This document shows positions 42,820-52,074 of a DNA stretch of 64,000 nt, one piece after another. Source of the stretch: Xanthomarina gelatinilytica (lineage in GTDB: Bacteria > Bacteroidota > Bacteroidia > Flavobacteriales > Flavobacteriaceae); NCBI RefSeq assembly GCF_000348685.1, contig NZ_ANLA01000014.1:1-64000 (forward strand), read 5' to 3'. The position numbers and the translations under genes were made by a program. The number at the start of each line of letters is the position of its first letter. The stretch's first letter is position 1. Below the pieces are notes generated by a model, which searched no databases, had not been told where the DNA came from, and saw nothing but the letters and a program-made list of their open reading frames with translations.

Positions 42820-43494
42820 ATGAGTCAAGATATCATACATGTTTATTTTGTTCCAGGAATGGCTGCCAGTCCATTGATTTTTGAAAACATTAAATTACCC
42901 AAAGACCAATTTAAGATGCACATGCTGGAATGGTTGATACCTGCTAAAAATGAGTCCATTACGCAATATGCCAAACGCATGGTGGAACTTATAGAACATG
43001 ATAATGTGGTGTTGGTGGGAGTTTCCTTTGGTGGGATTATGGTTCAGGAAATGAGCAAACACATCAAGTTAAAAAAACTAATTGTGGTTTCCAGTGTGAA
43101 AACAAAGCACGAGTTTTCCAAACGCATGAAACTTGCCAGGATGACCAAAGCCTATAAAATAATGCCAACCAGTTTGGTTAATAATATAGATGCTTTGGCT
43201 AAATACACATTTGGCAACACCATAAAAAAGCGTGTTGCTTTATATAGAAAATACCTTTCTGTTACCAATAAGCAATACCTGGATTGGGCCATTAAACAGG
43301 TTATTTGTTGGGATCAGGAAAAACCGTTGCCAGAGGCCATTCATATCCATGGAGAAAAGGACGCCGTTTTTCCTCATAGATGTTTAGGTGAATGCATTAC
43401 AGTAAAAGGAGGTACACACATTATGATTATTGATAGATATAAGTGGTTTAACAAAAATTTGCCAAAATTAATTTTAGATGAAGAATTGGCTTAA
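42820..43494 (+). CDS. alpha/beta hydrolase
   Basis: 224 residues with a compact alpha/beta hydrolase pattern: the strand HVYFVPGMAASPLIF (oxyanion region), the nucleophile elbow VGVSFGGIMVQEM (Ser near 70), an acid strand IHIHGEKDAVFP (Asp near 186), and the catalytic His in GGTHIMI (near 203). No signal peptide. The substrate cannot be told. The lytic transglycosylase follows 41 bp later. Confidence 0.8.
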   Translation: MSQDIIHVYFVPGMAASPLIFENIKLPKDQFKMHMLEWLIPAKNESITQYAKRMVELIEHDNVVLVGVSFGGIMVQEMSKHIKLKKLIVVSSVKTKHEFSKRMKLARMTKAYKIMPTSLVNNIDALAKYTFGNTIKKRVALYRKYLSVTNKQYLDWAIKQVICWDQEKPLPEAIHIHGEKDAVFPHRCLGECITVKGGTHIMIIDRYKWFNKNLPKLILDEELA

Positions 43495-43535
43495 ATATTG
43501 CTGTTATTTTATTAAATTTATAAAAACTTTTTAAG

Positions 43536-44465
43536 ATGAAATGGGTTAAAAACACACTGGCTTTCATAGGGTTAACCAGTTTAATGATGATTTTTGTATA
43601 TGCACTGCAAGATGCACCTACAGACGAAAATTTCGAAAAAAAATTAATTAACGACTATAATGTTTATGCACTACAAATTCCAGAACATTTAAATTTTGCT
43701 GGAGAAGATATCCCTTTGGATGATCCAGATATTTTGGAACGAATGGATAGGGAACTGTTGGTTAACACTTATTGGCAATCAAATGGCTTGTTGATGTTTA
43801 AAAGAGCCCATAAATATTTTCCAATTATAGAGCCTATCCTTAAAAAGCATGGTGTTCCAGACGATTTTAAATATTTGGCCGTTATTGAAAGTGGATTGAT
43901 GAATGTGGTGTCTCCAGCTGGAGCCAGAGGTGTCTGGCAAATCATGCCAACCACTGGTAAAGAGTATGGCCTGGAAATTAACGATAATGTTGATGAACGC
44001 TACCACTTGGAAAAGTCTACTGAAGTTGCTTGCGAGTATTTAAAAAAATCCAAAGAACAATTGGGGTCTTGGACTTTGGCAGCTGCTGCCTACAATGCTG
44101 GTAATTATGGCGTTTCCAAACGTTTGCAAGAGCAAGATGTTACCGATTATTACGATTTGCTTTTAGGGGAAGAAACTGGTAGGTATTTATTTAGAATTGT
44201 AGCCTTAAAAGAAATCCTGTCCCATCCAGATAGGTATGGTTTTAACTTTAGAGAGAAGGATTTATATACTCAAGTGCCAACTTACAAGGTGGAGGTTGAT
44301 ACAGCAGTTACAGATTTTGCGTCTTTTGCCAAAGGGTTTGGAATAAATTATAAAATTTTAAAAATCCACAATCCATGGTTACGGGAACCACACCTAAACA
44401 ACAAGTCCAGAAAACAGTATTTCATAGAAATCCCTAAAGAGGGATATTATAAAACAAAATCTTAA
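43536..44465 (+). CDS. membrane-bound lytic murein transglycosylase (SLT domain, MltD-like)
   Basis: 309 residues with an N-terminal signal or anchor (about 5-25). The SLT lysozyme-like domain (about 100-225) has the catalytic Glu in YLAVIESGLMN, the typical SPAGARGVWQIMPTTGKEYGL, and AAAAYNAGNYGV. The tail (about 245-305) resembles a degenerate LysM-type domain (FAKGFGINYKILKIHNPWL). It cleaves peptidoglycan to 1,6-anhydromuropeptides in the periplasm. A terminator follows. Confidence 0.92.
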   Translation: MKWVKNTLAFIGLTSLMMIFVYALQDAPTDENFEKKLINDYNVYALQIPEHLNFAGEDIPLDDPDILERMDRELLVNTYWQSNGLLMFKRAHKYFPIIEPILKKHGVPDDFKYLAVIESGLMNVVSPAGARGVWQIMPTTGKEYGLEINDNVDERYHLEKSTEVACEYLKKSKEQLGSWTLAAAAYNAGNYGVSKRLQEQDVTDYYDLLLGEETGRYLFRIVALKEILSHPDRYGFNFREKDLYTQVPTYKVEVDTAVTDFASFAKGFGINYKILKIHNPWLREPHLNNKSRKQYFIEIPKEGYYKTKS

Positions 44466-44484
44466 CACCTAGGTTTGGACATAA

Positions 44485-44519
44485 AAAAAAGCTTAATCCC
44501 AAAAGATTAAGCTTTTTTT
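44485..44519. terminator. bidirectional terminator
   Basis: GCTTAATC and GATTAAGC pair around a 6-nt loop, with A and T runs on both sides, between the convergent genes ending at 44465 and 44537. Confidence 0.92.
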
Positions 44520-44536
44520 ATGGACCTTAGTCTCTG

Positions 44537-45109
44537 TTATCTTCGTTTTCCAGCACGTGGCTGTCTGTGTCCACCAAAATGTTGGTTGGGCATTTGCGCT
44601 TTTTTCATATTGTCTTTCATCATCTTGATTTGCTCAGTAAGCATGTTCCTTTTATCCAGTTTTTGTGCTTCACTCAATAATAACTGCGCTTCATTTTTTC
44701 TACGTTTGCTAAAAGCGATTCCAGCCAAGTTTAATTTGGCCATTGCCATATCGTGATCCATGCTTAAACCTAAAGCAACAGCCTTTTTAAAATATTTTTC
44801 GGCTTCGTTCATGTTTTCTTGAGACACCATAATGCCATGAAGGAAATTATAATAACCTTGCTGTTTTTTTACCAAAGCCGTTTCTGGGTTTTTTATCCTG
44901 TTTAACCATTTTTTGGCACCAGTAAAATCTTGTTTACGCAATCTTAAAAAAGCCAATAATATAATTTCATTCTTAAAATATAGAAAAATAAAAATTGTAG
45001 ATAGTAAAAGGTACATAATACCATTACCTATGAAACCTTCTGTAAATTGGTATATGGCATAAGCAATTATTAAAGCTGCAATAATTAATTTAAATACTTT
45101 ATTGTACAT
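44537..45109 (-). CDS. membrane protein with TPR-like C-terminal region
   Basis: 190 residues. Two membrane helices (about 6-22 and 29-47) are followed by a helical cytoplasmic region with tetratricopeptide-like repeats (NEAEKYFKKAVALGLSMDHDMAMAKLN, KNEAQLLLSEAQKLDKRN). A basic tail ends GGHRQPRAGKRR. Its start overlaps the stop of the gene at 45099 by 11 bp, so both are probably co-translated. Function unknown. Confidence 0.75.
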   Translation of the reverse strand: MYNKVFKLIIAALIIAYAIYQFTEGFIGNGIMYLLLSTIFIFLYFKNEIILLAFLRLRKQDFTGAKKWLNRIKNPETALVKKQQGYYNFLHGIMVSQENMNEAEKYFKKAVALGLSMDHDMAMAKLNLAGIAFSKRRKNEAQLLLSEAQKLDKRNMLTEQIKMMKDNMKKAQMPNQHFGGHRQPRAGKRR

Positions 45110-45995
45110 GTTTTTTAGTTTTATAAGTTGTTTTTGAAATAATAGTTGTTGGGATTTCCACAGTTTCCATTTGGTTCATAACTGTTGTTCCTTTGGTTGT
45201 GGAAGTAACCGTTATGAGTTCTGGAAAACCAGAAAGTTTATTTGCAATCACATGGGTATCTTGAGAGCCTTTAAGCTTCATAACATGAGATTCCTCTTCT
45301 GAAACCATGGAGATATTGCTCATAGCATCCAAAACAATGCTTTTGTTGAATTCTTTTAAGGTCCAATTGTTTTTTGCCGTTATTGCTCCAGAGTAGGTGT
45401 TTGTCCACTGGTCGCCAACCAATACTTTCTTGTTAGGGTAAAAGTAGGTCATCTGTTCAAAGCTCCTGGAAAGGCTTTCGTTACCATACTCTTCTTTTAA
45501 GGCCTCTATGGTTAGCTCTTTGGTAAACTGGTCTTCTATGCCTGCATTTTCAACCATTTTTTTTATCATGGCCTGAGTTCCTGAGACATTAAGGATTTTA
45601 CCTGTTTTAAGCATTTCAATTTTTAGGACAGAACTTGTTAATCCAGAAAACATTTTAGACTCTAAATCGTCTTTTTTATCTTCCAAATGGGTGTCCACAT
45701 TCATTAAATCACCATAAATATTGGATGTTGTTTTTAATTTAAACCTCTTAAATTTAAAATTTATTAGATAAGAACTGTCTGTTTTAGCAGTCACTATTAA
45801 ATTAAAATCGCATTCTAAATTGTTGGACATTTCATGCTTGGAACCATTCAAGTCTTGGGTAATCTGTTGTGTTGAAATTTGTGTAATGGTCAGGTTATCA
45901 CCAATATTAAGCTTGTATTCCAATGTATTTTGCGAAAAAACAAGATTAGAGATAACCAGTAAACAAACAGTTATTTTAACAACAAAAGGGTTCAT
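45099..45995 (-). CDS. exported protein of unknown function (DUF6263-like)
   Basis: 298 residues from the ATG at 45995; the longer frame begins with TTG. A signal peptide (about 1-21, ending FSQ) is followed by a beta-rich lipocalin-like pattern (LEYKLNIGDNLTITQISTQ, then repeated amphipathic strands), a conserved FYPNKKVLVGDQWTN segment, and a basic tail. The pattern fits the Bacteroidota family DUF6263. A ligand-binding barrel in the periplasm is a guess. Confidence 0.7.
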   Translation of the reverse strand: MNPFVVKITVCLLVISNLVFSQNTLEYKLNIGDNLTITQISTQQITQDLNGSKHEMSNNLECDFNLIVTAKTDSSYLINFKFKRFKLKTTSNIYGDLMNVDTHLEDKKDDLESKMFSGLTSSVLKIEMLKTGKILNVSGTQAMIKKMVENAGIEDQFTKELTIEALKEEYGNESLSRSFEQMTYFYPNKKVLVGDQWTNTYSGAITAKNNWTLKEFNKSIVLDAMSNISMVSEEESHVMKLKGSQDTHVIANKLSGFPELITVTSTTKGTTVMNQMETVEIPTTIISKTTYKTKKHVQ

Positions 45996-46063
45996 TTTAT
46001 GAGCATGGATTTTGTAGTGCAAAGAAACTAAATTTTTATTGAAAAAATATTTTTAAAATAAGG

Positions 46064-46094
46064 TTTGTCAAATAAAAAAGGGTTTGTATATTTG
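46064..46094 (+). promoter_or_regulatory. rpmH promoter (textbook Bacteroidota type)
   Basis: TTTG (46064-46067), a 19-nt spacer, then TATATTTG (46087-46094) exactly match TTTG-N19-TAnnTTTG. The 65-nt leader has no Shine-Dalgarno sequence. Confidence 0.85.
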
Positions 46095-46165
46095 CGCTCA
46101 GTTTTAGATAAAGGTTAAAACAGATTATTTAGATAAAATAAAGAAGATTTTAAAGATAATAAGTA

Positions 46166-46327
46166 ATGAGTAAAAGAACATTTCAGCCGTCAAAGAGAAA
46201 GAGAAAGAACAAACATGGCTTTAGAGAAAGAATGGCTTCTGCCAATGGTAGAAAAGTACTAGCTCGTAGAAGAGCAAAAGGTAGAAAGAAATTATCTGTA
46301 TCTTCTGAAGCAAGACATAAAAAATAA
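46166..46327 (+). CDS. rpmH: 50S ribosomal protein L34
   Basis: 53 residues, short enough to be missed by ORF cut-offs. It begins [20 protein letters not shown] and contains [21 protein letters not shown], the full L34 signature. It is preceded by a perfect promoter and followed by a terminator at 46354-46380. In many bacteria rpmH is next to rnpA and dnaA; here it is isolated and precedes carB. Confidence 0.98.
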   Translation: MSKRTFQPSKRKRKNKHGFRERMASANGRKVLARRRAKGRKKLSVSSEARHKK

Positions 46328-46353
46328 TGATTAACAATTGTTGATATATAAAA

Positions 46354-46380
46354 GGTGTTACTTTACGGTAACGCCTTTTT
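46354..46380 (+). terminator. rho-independent terminator of rpmH
   Basis: GGTGTTAC pairs with GTAACGCC (one G-U) around a 6-nt loop, followed by a T-run. Confidence 0.88.
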
Positions 46381-46397
46381 TTATATCTACAAATCAG

Positions 46398-46405
46398 TAA
46401 TTTTG
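46398..46405 (+). promoter_or_regulatory. -7 promoter element of carB
   Basis: TAATTTTG fits TAnnTTTG, 33 bp before the carB start. Confidence 0.6.
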
Positions 46406-46438
46406 CAAACACAATTATAACAATACATTACTAAGAAA

Positions 46439-49291
46439 ATGCCTAAAAATTCAAAACTAAAGTCTATTTTAATTATTGGTTCTGGTCCAATTGTCATCGG
46501 TCAAGCATGTGAATTCGATTATTCTGGAACCCAAGCATTAAGATCGTTAAGAGAAGATGGAATTGAAACTATTTTAATCAATTCCAATCCTGCAACCATC
46601 ATGACCGATCCATCTATGGCAGATCATGTTTATTTGTTGCCTCTTACCACCAAGTCCATTATTCAAATTTTAAAGGAACACCCTCAAATTGATGCTGTTT
46701 TACCTACTATGGGAGGTCAAACGGCTTTAAATTTATGTATAGAAGCAGACGAAAAAGGCATTTGGAAAGATTTTAATGTAGATATTATTGGTGTTGATAT
46801 TGATGCCATCAATATTACAGAAGATAGGGAAAAGTTTAGGGAACTTATGTTAAAAATAGGTATTCCTATGGCACCTCAAGCCACAGCCACATCTTATCTT
46901 CAAGGTAAGGAAATTGCTCAGGAATTTGGTTTTCCATTGGTTATTAGGGCTTCGTTCACACTTGGTGGAGCAGGAGCATCGTTTGTATATAAAGAAGAAG
47001 AGTTTGATGAATTGTTAACACGTGGTCTGGAAATTTCTCCCATCCACGAAGTCATGATCGATAAAGCCTTGATTGGTTGGAAAGAATATGAACTGGAGTT
47101 GTTGCGTGATGCTAACGACAATGTGGTGATTATTTGTTCCATAGAAAATATGGATCCTATGGGAATTCACACTGGAGATTCCATAACTGTGGCTCCAGCC
47201 ATGACTTTAAGTGATAGAACGTATCAAAAAATGCGAGATATGGCTATCCATATGATGCGCAGTATAGGTGATTTTGCAGGAGGTTGTAATGTGCAATTTG
47301 CCGTGAGTCCAGACGACGAAGAAAATATCATTGCCATAGAAATTAATCCACGTGTGTCACGTTCTTCAGCTCTTGCCAGTAAAGCTACAGGATATCCTAT
47401 TGCAAAAGTAGCAGCTAAGTTGGCCATTGGTTACCATTTGGACGAGTTGGACAACCAGATTACAAAATCTACTTCAGCTTTGTTTGAACCCACTTTAGAC
47501 TATGTGATAGTGAAAATTCCTCGTTGGAATTTCGATAAATTTGAAGGAAGTGATAGAACTTTAGGACTTCAAATGAAATCGGTTGGAGAAGTAATGGGTA
47601 TAGGTCGCTCTTTTCAGGAAGCATTGCACAAAGCCACCCAATCACTGGAAATAAAACGCAACGGTTTGGGAGCAGATGGAAAAGGCTATAAAAATTACGA
47701 CCAGATCATCAGTAAATTAACCTATGCAAGTTGGGATCGTGTGTTTGTAATTTACGATGCCATTCAAATGGGAATCCCTTTAAGCAGAATACACGAAATC
47801 ACCAAAATAGATATGTGGTTCTTGAAACAATACGAAGAACTCTATCATCTGGAAAAAGAAATTTCCAATTATTCCATTGAAACCCTTAATCGTGAATTAT
47901 TACTTGAAGCCAAACAAAAAGGGTATGGAGACAGACAGATTGCTCACATGCTCAATTGTTTGGAAAGTCAGGTCTATAAAAAACGTGAAGAATTGGGCAT
48001 AAAACGTGTTTATAAACTGGTTGATACTTGTGCTGCAGAGTTTAAAGCCCAAACACCATATTATTATTCCACGTTTGAAAATGAAATGGAAACTGCAGAT
48101 GGAACACTTTATCCACATAATGAAAGTATTGTTTCCGATAAGAAAAAAATTGTGGTTCTTGGTTCAGGACCAAATAGAATTGGACAAGGCATTGAGTTCG
48201 ATTATTGCTGTGTTCATGGTGTTTTGGCAGCTGCCGAATGTGGATACGAAACCATTATGATCAACTGTAATCCTGAAACAGTTTCTACCGATTTTGACAC
48301 AGCAGACAAACTGTATTTTGAACCTGTTTTTTGGGAGCACATTTACGATATCATCAAACATGAAAAGCCTGAAGGCGTTATTGTACAACTTGGTGGACAA
48401 ACAGCTTTAAAACTGGCAGAAAAGTTGGATAGATATGGTATTAAAATTATAGGTACTACCTATCAATCTTTGGATTTGGCAGAAGATAGAGGGAGTTTTT
48501 CAAAACTGCTTAAAGAAAATGACATTCCTTACCCAAAGTTTGATGTTGCCACAACTGCTGAAGAAGCCCTTGCTGTTGCCGATAAATTGGATTTCCCTAT
48601 TTTGGTAAGGCCATCTTATGTTTTGGGAGGCCAAGGCATGAAAATTGTAATCAATAAAAAAGAACTGGAAGAACACGTGGTAGACTTGCTTCGAAGCATT
48701 CCAAACAATAAATTGCTTCTGGACCACTATCTTGATGGAGCCATAGAAGCCGAAGCAGATGCCATTTGCGATGGTGAAAATGTTTACATTATAGGGATTA
48801 TGGAACACATAGAGCCTTGCGGTATTCACTCTGGAGACAGCAATGCCACTTTGCCTCCTTTTAACTTAGGTGAGTTTGTAATGCAACAAATTAAGGACCA
48901 TACCAAAAAGATTGCCCTGGCTTTAAACACGGTTGGTTTAATTAATATTCAGTTTGCCATAAAAGATGATATTGTATTCATTATTGAAGCCAACCCTAGA
49001 GCATCCAGAACGGTTCCGTTTATCTCCAAAGCATATGGAGAACCTTATGTAAATTATGCTACCAAAGTTATGTTGGGAGAGAAAAAGGTAACTGATTTTA
49101 ACTTCAATCCTCAATTAAAGGGATATGCAATTAAACAACCTGTTTTCTCATTCAATAAATTTCACAACGTCAATAAAAAACTGGGTCCAGAAATGAAAAG
49201 TACTGGAGAAAGTATCTTGTTTATTGAAAGCTTGAAGGACGATGAATTTTACAACTTGTACTCTAGACGCAAGATGTATCTAAGTAAGTAA
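46439..49291 (+). CDS. carB: carbamoyl-phosphate synthase large subunit (short form)
   Basis: 950 residues. Two homologous ATP-grasp synthetase halves are present: IGSGPIVIGQACEFDYSGTQA (pieces near 13) and LGSGPNRIGQGIEFDYCCVH (near 564), with ATP-grasp loops RASFTLGGAGASFV and RPSYVLGGQGMKIV. The protein stops soon after the second ATP-grasp, lacking most of the C-terminal MGS-like allosteric domain that brings E. coli CarB to about 1070 residues. It makes carbamoyl phosphate for pyrimidine and arginine synthesis. carA is not adjacent. Allosteric control by UMP or ornithine is probably absent. Confidence 0.96.
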   Translation: MPKNSKLKSILIIGSGPIVIGQACEFDYSGTQALRSLREDGIETILINSNPATIMTDPSMADHVYLLPLTTKSIIQILKEHPQIDAVLPTMGGQTALNLCIEADEKGIWKDFNVDIIGVDIDAINITEDREKFRELMLKIGIPMAPQATATSYLQGKEIAQEFGFPLVIRASFTLGGAGASFVYKEEEFDELLTRGLEISPIHEVMIDKALIGWKEYELELLRDANDNVVIICSIENMDPMGIHTGDSITVAPAMTLSDRTYQKMRDMAIHMMRSIGDFAGGCNVQFAVSPDDEENIIAIEINPRVSRSSALASKATGYPIAKVAAKLAIGYHLDELDNQITKSTSALFEPTLDYVIVKIPRWNFDKFEGSDRTLGLQMKSVGEVMGIGRSFQEALHKATQSLEIKRNGLGADGKGYKNYDQIISKLTYASWDRVFVIYDAIQMGIPLSRIHEITKIDMWFLKQYEELYHLEKEISNYSIETLNRELLLEAKQKGYGDRQIAHMLNCLESQVYKKREELGIKRVYKLVDTCAAEFKAQTPYYYSTFENEMETADGTLYPHNESIVSDKKKIVVLGSGPNRIGQGIEFDYCCVHGVLAAAECGYETIMINCNPETVSTDFDTADKLYFEPVFWEHIYDIIKHEKPEGVIVQLGGQTALKLAEKLDRYGIKIIGTTYQSLDLAEDRGSFSKLLKENDIPYPKFDVATTAEEALAVADKLDFPILVRPSYVLGGQGMKIVINKKELEEHVVDLLRSIPNNKLLLDHYLDGAIEAEADAICDGENVYIIGIMEHIEPCGIHSGDSNATLPPFNLGEFVMQQIKDHTKKIALALNTVGLINIQFAIKDDIVFIIEANPRASRTVPFISKAYGEPYVNYATKVMLGEKKVTDFNFNPQLKGYAIKQPVFSFNKFHNVNKKLGPEMKSTGESILFIESLKDDEFYNLYSRRKMYLSK

Positions 49292-49366
49292 TGGATTTAT
49301 TCGGTAAAAAATATCTTTTATATTGCTAATAATTATTACATTAGCTATGTAAATCAAATCTATTTC

Positions 49367-49888
49367 ATGAACCGAAGGCAAATTTTATTTATAGGATGTT
49401 TATTGACGTCTCTTTTAAACTTTGCACAAAACGATATTTTTAACATTGCTCGCTCTGGTTCTGTTGCAGATGTACAGACTTTAATGAAAATAGATTCAGA
49501 CACCATTAATGCCGTAAACGATAAAGGGTTTACTGCTTTAACCTTAGCTTGTTATCATGAAAATGAAGCGGTTGCACTGTATTTGTTGAATCATGTAAAC
49601 AATGTTAATGGTGTCAGTAAATATGGTACACCATTAATGGCAGCAGTTTTTAAGGAGCAAGTGGTACTTACAAAAGCTCTGTTGGAAAAAGGTGCCAACC
49701 CCAATATAGCCGATGTAAATAAAACAACACCTTTGCATTATGCTGTACTGCTGAAAAATAAAACCCTTATTGAATTATTATTGGATGCCAATGTAGATAG
49801 GACTTTAAGGGACAGCCGTGATAAAACTGCTTTAGATTATGCCTTAATGGATGACAACAAAGCTATCATTGAACTTTTGAAAAAATAA
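49367..49888 (+). CDS. exported ankyrin-repeat protein
   Basis: 173 residues with a signal peptide (about 1-20, LLNFAQ) and four ankyrin repeats (NDKGFTALTLACYHENEAVAL, SKYGTPLMAAVFKEQVVLTKALLE in part, NKTTPLHYAVLLKNKTLIELLL in part, RDKTALDYALMDDNKAIIELL). It is probably a periplasmic protein-binding scaffold; the partner is unknown. It is 8 bp upstream of a T9SS cargo gene in the same direction. Confidence 0.87.
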   Translation: MNRRQILFIGCLLTSLLNFAQNDIFNIARSGSVADVQTLMKIDSDTINAVNDKGFTALTLACYHENEAVALYLLNHVNNVNGVSKYGTPLMAAVFKEQVVLTKALLEKGANPNIADVNKTTPLHYAVLLKNKTLIELLLDANVDRTLRDSRDKTALDYALMDDNKAIIELLKK

Positions 49889-49896
49889 TATTACCT

Positions 49897-50676
49897 ATGA
49901 AAAACATTACTTTTGCCTTAATAGGTGTTTTTACCTTCATGAGTACCTTTTTATACAGTCAGACTTACACTACAGGTGTTATTGAACTGTTTAACGACCA
50001 AACTAATTTATATACAGCACAAATAGACGTTAGCAGCACTCTTGTTACCTTAACCTTAAGTGGACCAGATAATAAATATTTGGGGTTGGGATTTGATGCC
50101 ATGAGCATGACAGCAGGAAAGGATGTGGTTATTTGGTTAAATGATGGCACTTTTAAATTAACCGATAGATCTTTTATAGGTGTTGGTAGTGAACCAGTAA
50201 TGGATGCAGAACAAGATTGGACCATTGTTTCCAATACCACTTCTGGAGGACAAAGACAAGTGGTCGCAACAAGACTTCCAAATACTGGAAACCCTAACGA
50301 TTATGTGTTTTCAACATCAGCTTCCTCTATAGATTTGGTATGGTCTTTTGAAGCTGGTACAGGATATATTATGGGTTGGCATGGAGCCAATAGAGGTTCT
50401 ACAAGAGAGTCTTTTACCTTAGGCACCCAAGAGGTTGTAAAAACCGAGTTTTCTATTTATCCTAACCCAAGTAAATCCCGTTTAAACGTCAATTTAAAAA
50501 CCTTAAGCAATGATGCCAAAATTGAAGTACTGGACATACTTGGAAAAAAAGTTTATTCAAATTCCTTAAACACGTTACAAAATACCATTAATGTCTCTAA
50601 ATGGCATTCTGGTGTTTATTTGGTTAGGATTTCCCAAGCGAACCAAGTGGTAACCAAACGGTTTGTTAAACAATAA
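49897..50676 (+). CDS. T9SS-secreted protein with DOMON-like domain
   Basis: 259 residues with a signal peptide (about 1-21, TFLYSQ). The middle (about 22-165) has a DOMON-like beta sandwich (YLGLGFDAMSMTAGKDVVIWLNDG in pieces, MGWHGANRG), a fold that binds haem or sugars in secreted proteins. The last 75 residues are a T9SS type A sorting domain (FSIYPNPSKSRLNVNLKTL, GVYLVRIS, ending KRFVKQ). Role unknown. Confidence 0.8.
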   Translation: MKNITFALIGVFTFMSTFLYSQTYTTGVIELFNDQTNLYTAQIDVSSTLVTLTLSGPDNKYLGLGFDAMSMTAGKDVVIWLNDGTFKLTDRSFIGVGSEPVMDAEQDWTIVSNTTSGGQRQVVATRLPNTGNPNDYVFSTSASSIDLVWSFEAGTGYIMGWHGANRGSTRESFTLGTQEVVKTEFSIYPNPSKSRLNVNLKTLSNDAKIEVLDILGKKVYSNSLNTLQNTINVSKWHSGVYLVRISQANQVVTKRFVKQ

Positions 50677-50700
50677 CAGATGTTTTTTAACATCGTTCTC

Positions 50701-50730
50701 AAACCATCACGTTTGTGCTTGATGGTTTTT
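50701..50730 (+). terminator. rho-independent terminator
   Basis: AAACCATCA and TGATGGTTT pair around a 10-nt loop, with a T-run on the plus strand only. It ends the T9SS cargo transcript. Confidence 0.85.
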
Positions 50731-51435
50731 TTATTTGATATAAAGATATAGGATACCTGTAAGTATGGCTATTCCAAAGCTAATTAGCGTTCCTATCAAA
50801 ATATATTCTGTTAACTTTCTGTGTTTGCTTTCTTTTAAATCCCCAAACCTAAATACCGATTTTGCGGTTATTAAAAACCCAACAGCTTCCCAGTGATTTG
50901 TTATAATAAACACAAATACCAACATACGTTCCAACATGCCTATATATCTGCCAGCATCCTTTAAGGATTCATTTCCCGTTGTCAACTTTTCTATGTCCCA
51001 TTTGCTAAATATGGTCATCATTATTATGGAAACAGGTTGTGTTAAAAAAAGCACACAAGTTATTAGCAACAAGCTGTTTTTGGTTACAAAATTTGCCAGA
51101 TGAAAGTTGTTGTCCGTAAATAGAAAGTAAGCAACAAAAATTACTGTTATATGTAATAACTGATCTAAAAAAAACCATAAACGCTTTGTTTTTTTCTTTT
51201 GAAATGTGAGCTTTAATACATCTATCATAAAATGGGATATTGTAATACCTACAACAACAGGCCATAAGGACAGGTCCCAAAGAAGTAATACCAATAAGAG
51301 GAAATGAATGGCAATATGGGCATATAGTACAGGGGATTTTAGCTTCTTTTTTTCTTTTTTCTTGATTGATTTTTTTGTTTGAAAAACAAAATCGCCAATT
51401 AAATGAGCCAAGAAAAGTTTAATTAAAAGTATCAT
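50731..51435 (-). CDS. DUF3307 membrane protein
   Basis: 234 residues with about six membrane helices and a short Lys-rich cytoplasmic loop (TKKSIKKKEKKKLKSP near 21-36). The opening LAHLIGDFVFQT followed later by HFMIDVLK is the DUF3307 signature. It overlaps the satD-like gene by 4 bp, a pairing known from streptococcal and other SatD loci. Function is unknown; coupling to a DNA-binding partner suggests a regulated membrane function. Confidence 0.85.
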   Translation of the reverse strand: MILLIKLFLAHLIGDFVFQTKKSIKKKEKKKLKSPVLYAHIAIHFLLLVLLLWDLSLWPVVVGITISHFMIDVLKLTFQKKKTKRLWFFLDQLLHITVIFVAYFLFTDNNFHLANFVTKNSLLLITCVLFLTQPVSIIMMTIFSKWDIEKLTTGNESLKDAGRYIGMLERMLVFVFIITNHWEAVGFLITAKSVFRFGDLKESKHRKLTEYILIGTLISFGIAILTGILYLYIK

Positions 51436-52061
51436 AATTCCTTAGATATTTTTTGTTGATACATGTTGTTAAGCTCTAATACCTCTTCCAAATTAGCACG
51501 TTTTTGCCTTCTGCTTATAGTATTTTGGTTAATGCCCAAACGTTTTCCCAATTCTTCTTGAATGGCATTGGGATGTTCTAAACTCAATTTTACAATTTCG
51601 GCTTGATGGACTGTCCATCGATCCATACTTATGGCAGCCAATTTAAAATATAAGTTTAATTCTTGATCTAAAGTTTTATTGGAAGTTTTTATTTTAAGGC
51701 TTTGTTTGCTTTTTTTTAGGGTTTCTAAAGTTGTTCCAGAATTTAGAAATGCTTCTCCTTGAGATTCTGTTACAAACTCACCACTATACGTTTTAGATCC
51801 AAGGCCTATGGCAAGCCTGACATCCAAACCCTTTATGGTTTTTATACAAGCTTTGATATATACGGCAGCTTCAAAACTTTTTTCAACCTGTTTTATTTCT
51901 ATTTGAAAACTATCACCTCTATAAATTTCCCATAACGAATGGTCCTTTTCTATGGTCGCTAAAGCATTTTTTAATGTTTGCAACCATAATTTTGGGTTGT
52001 TTAAGGATCTTGATTTAATGATGTCTCCTGTTATTACACTGGTCATGGGTCTTGTTGCCAT
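51432..52061 (-). CDS. SatD family protein with C-terminal helix-turn-helix
   Basis: 209 residues. The N-terminal SatD domain begins SVITGDIIKSRSL and contains EIYRGDSFQIEI and a GLGSKTYSGE motif. The domain layout recalls a degenerate nucleotide cyclase-like fold, but that is speculative. The C-terminus (about 150-195) is a helix-turn-helix (HPNAIQEELGKRLGINQNTISRRQKRAN). It is the first gene of a two-gene unit with DUF3307. Three 28-bp direct repeats lie within 15-80 bp upstream of its start, suggesting that it binds there and autoregulates. Confidence 0.85.
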   Translation of the reverse strand: MATRPMTSVITGDIIKSRSLNNPKLWLQTLKNALATIEKDHSLWEIYRGDSFQIEIKQVEKSFEAAVYIKACIKTIKGLDVRLAIGLGSKTYSGEFVTESQGEAFLNSGTTLETLKKSKQSLKIKTSNKTLDQELNLYFKLAAISMDRWTVHQAEIVKLSLEHPNAIQEELGKRLGINQNTISRRQKRANLEEVLELNNMYQQKISKEL

Positions 52062-52074
52062 TCTTGCTTTTTTA

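Noticed and set aside
50731-52061. Toxin-antitoxin or phage-defence module
   Set aside because: Neither protein shows toxin or nuclease motifs; SatD/DUF3307 identity fits better and defence function would be a guess.
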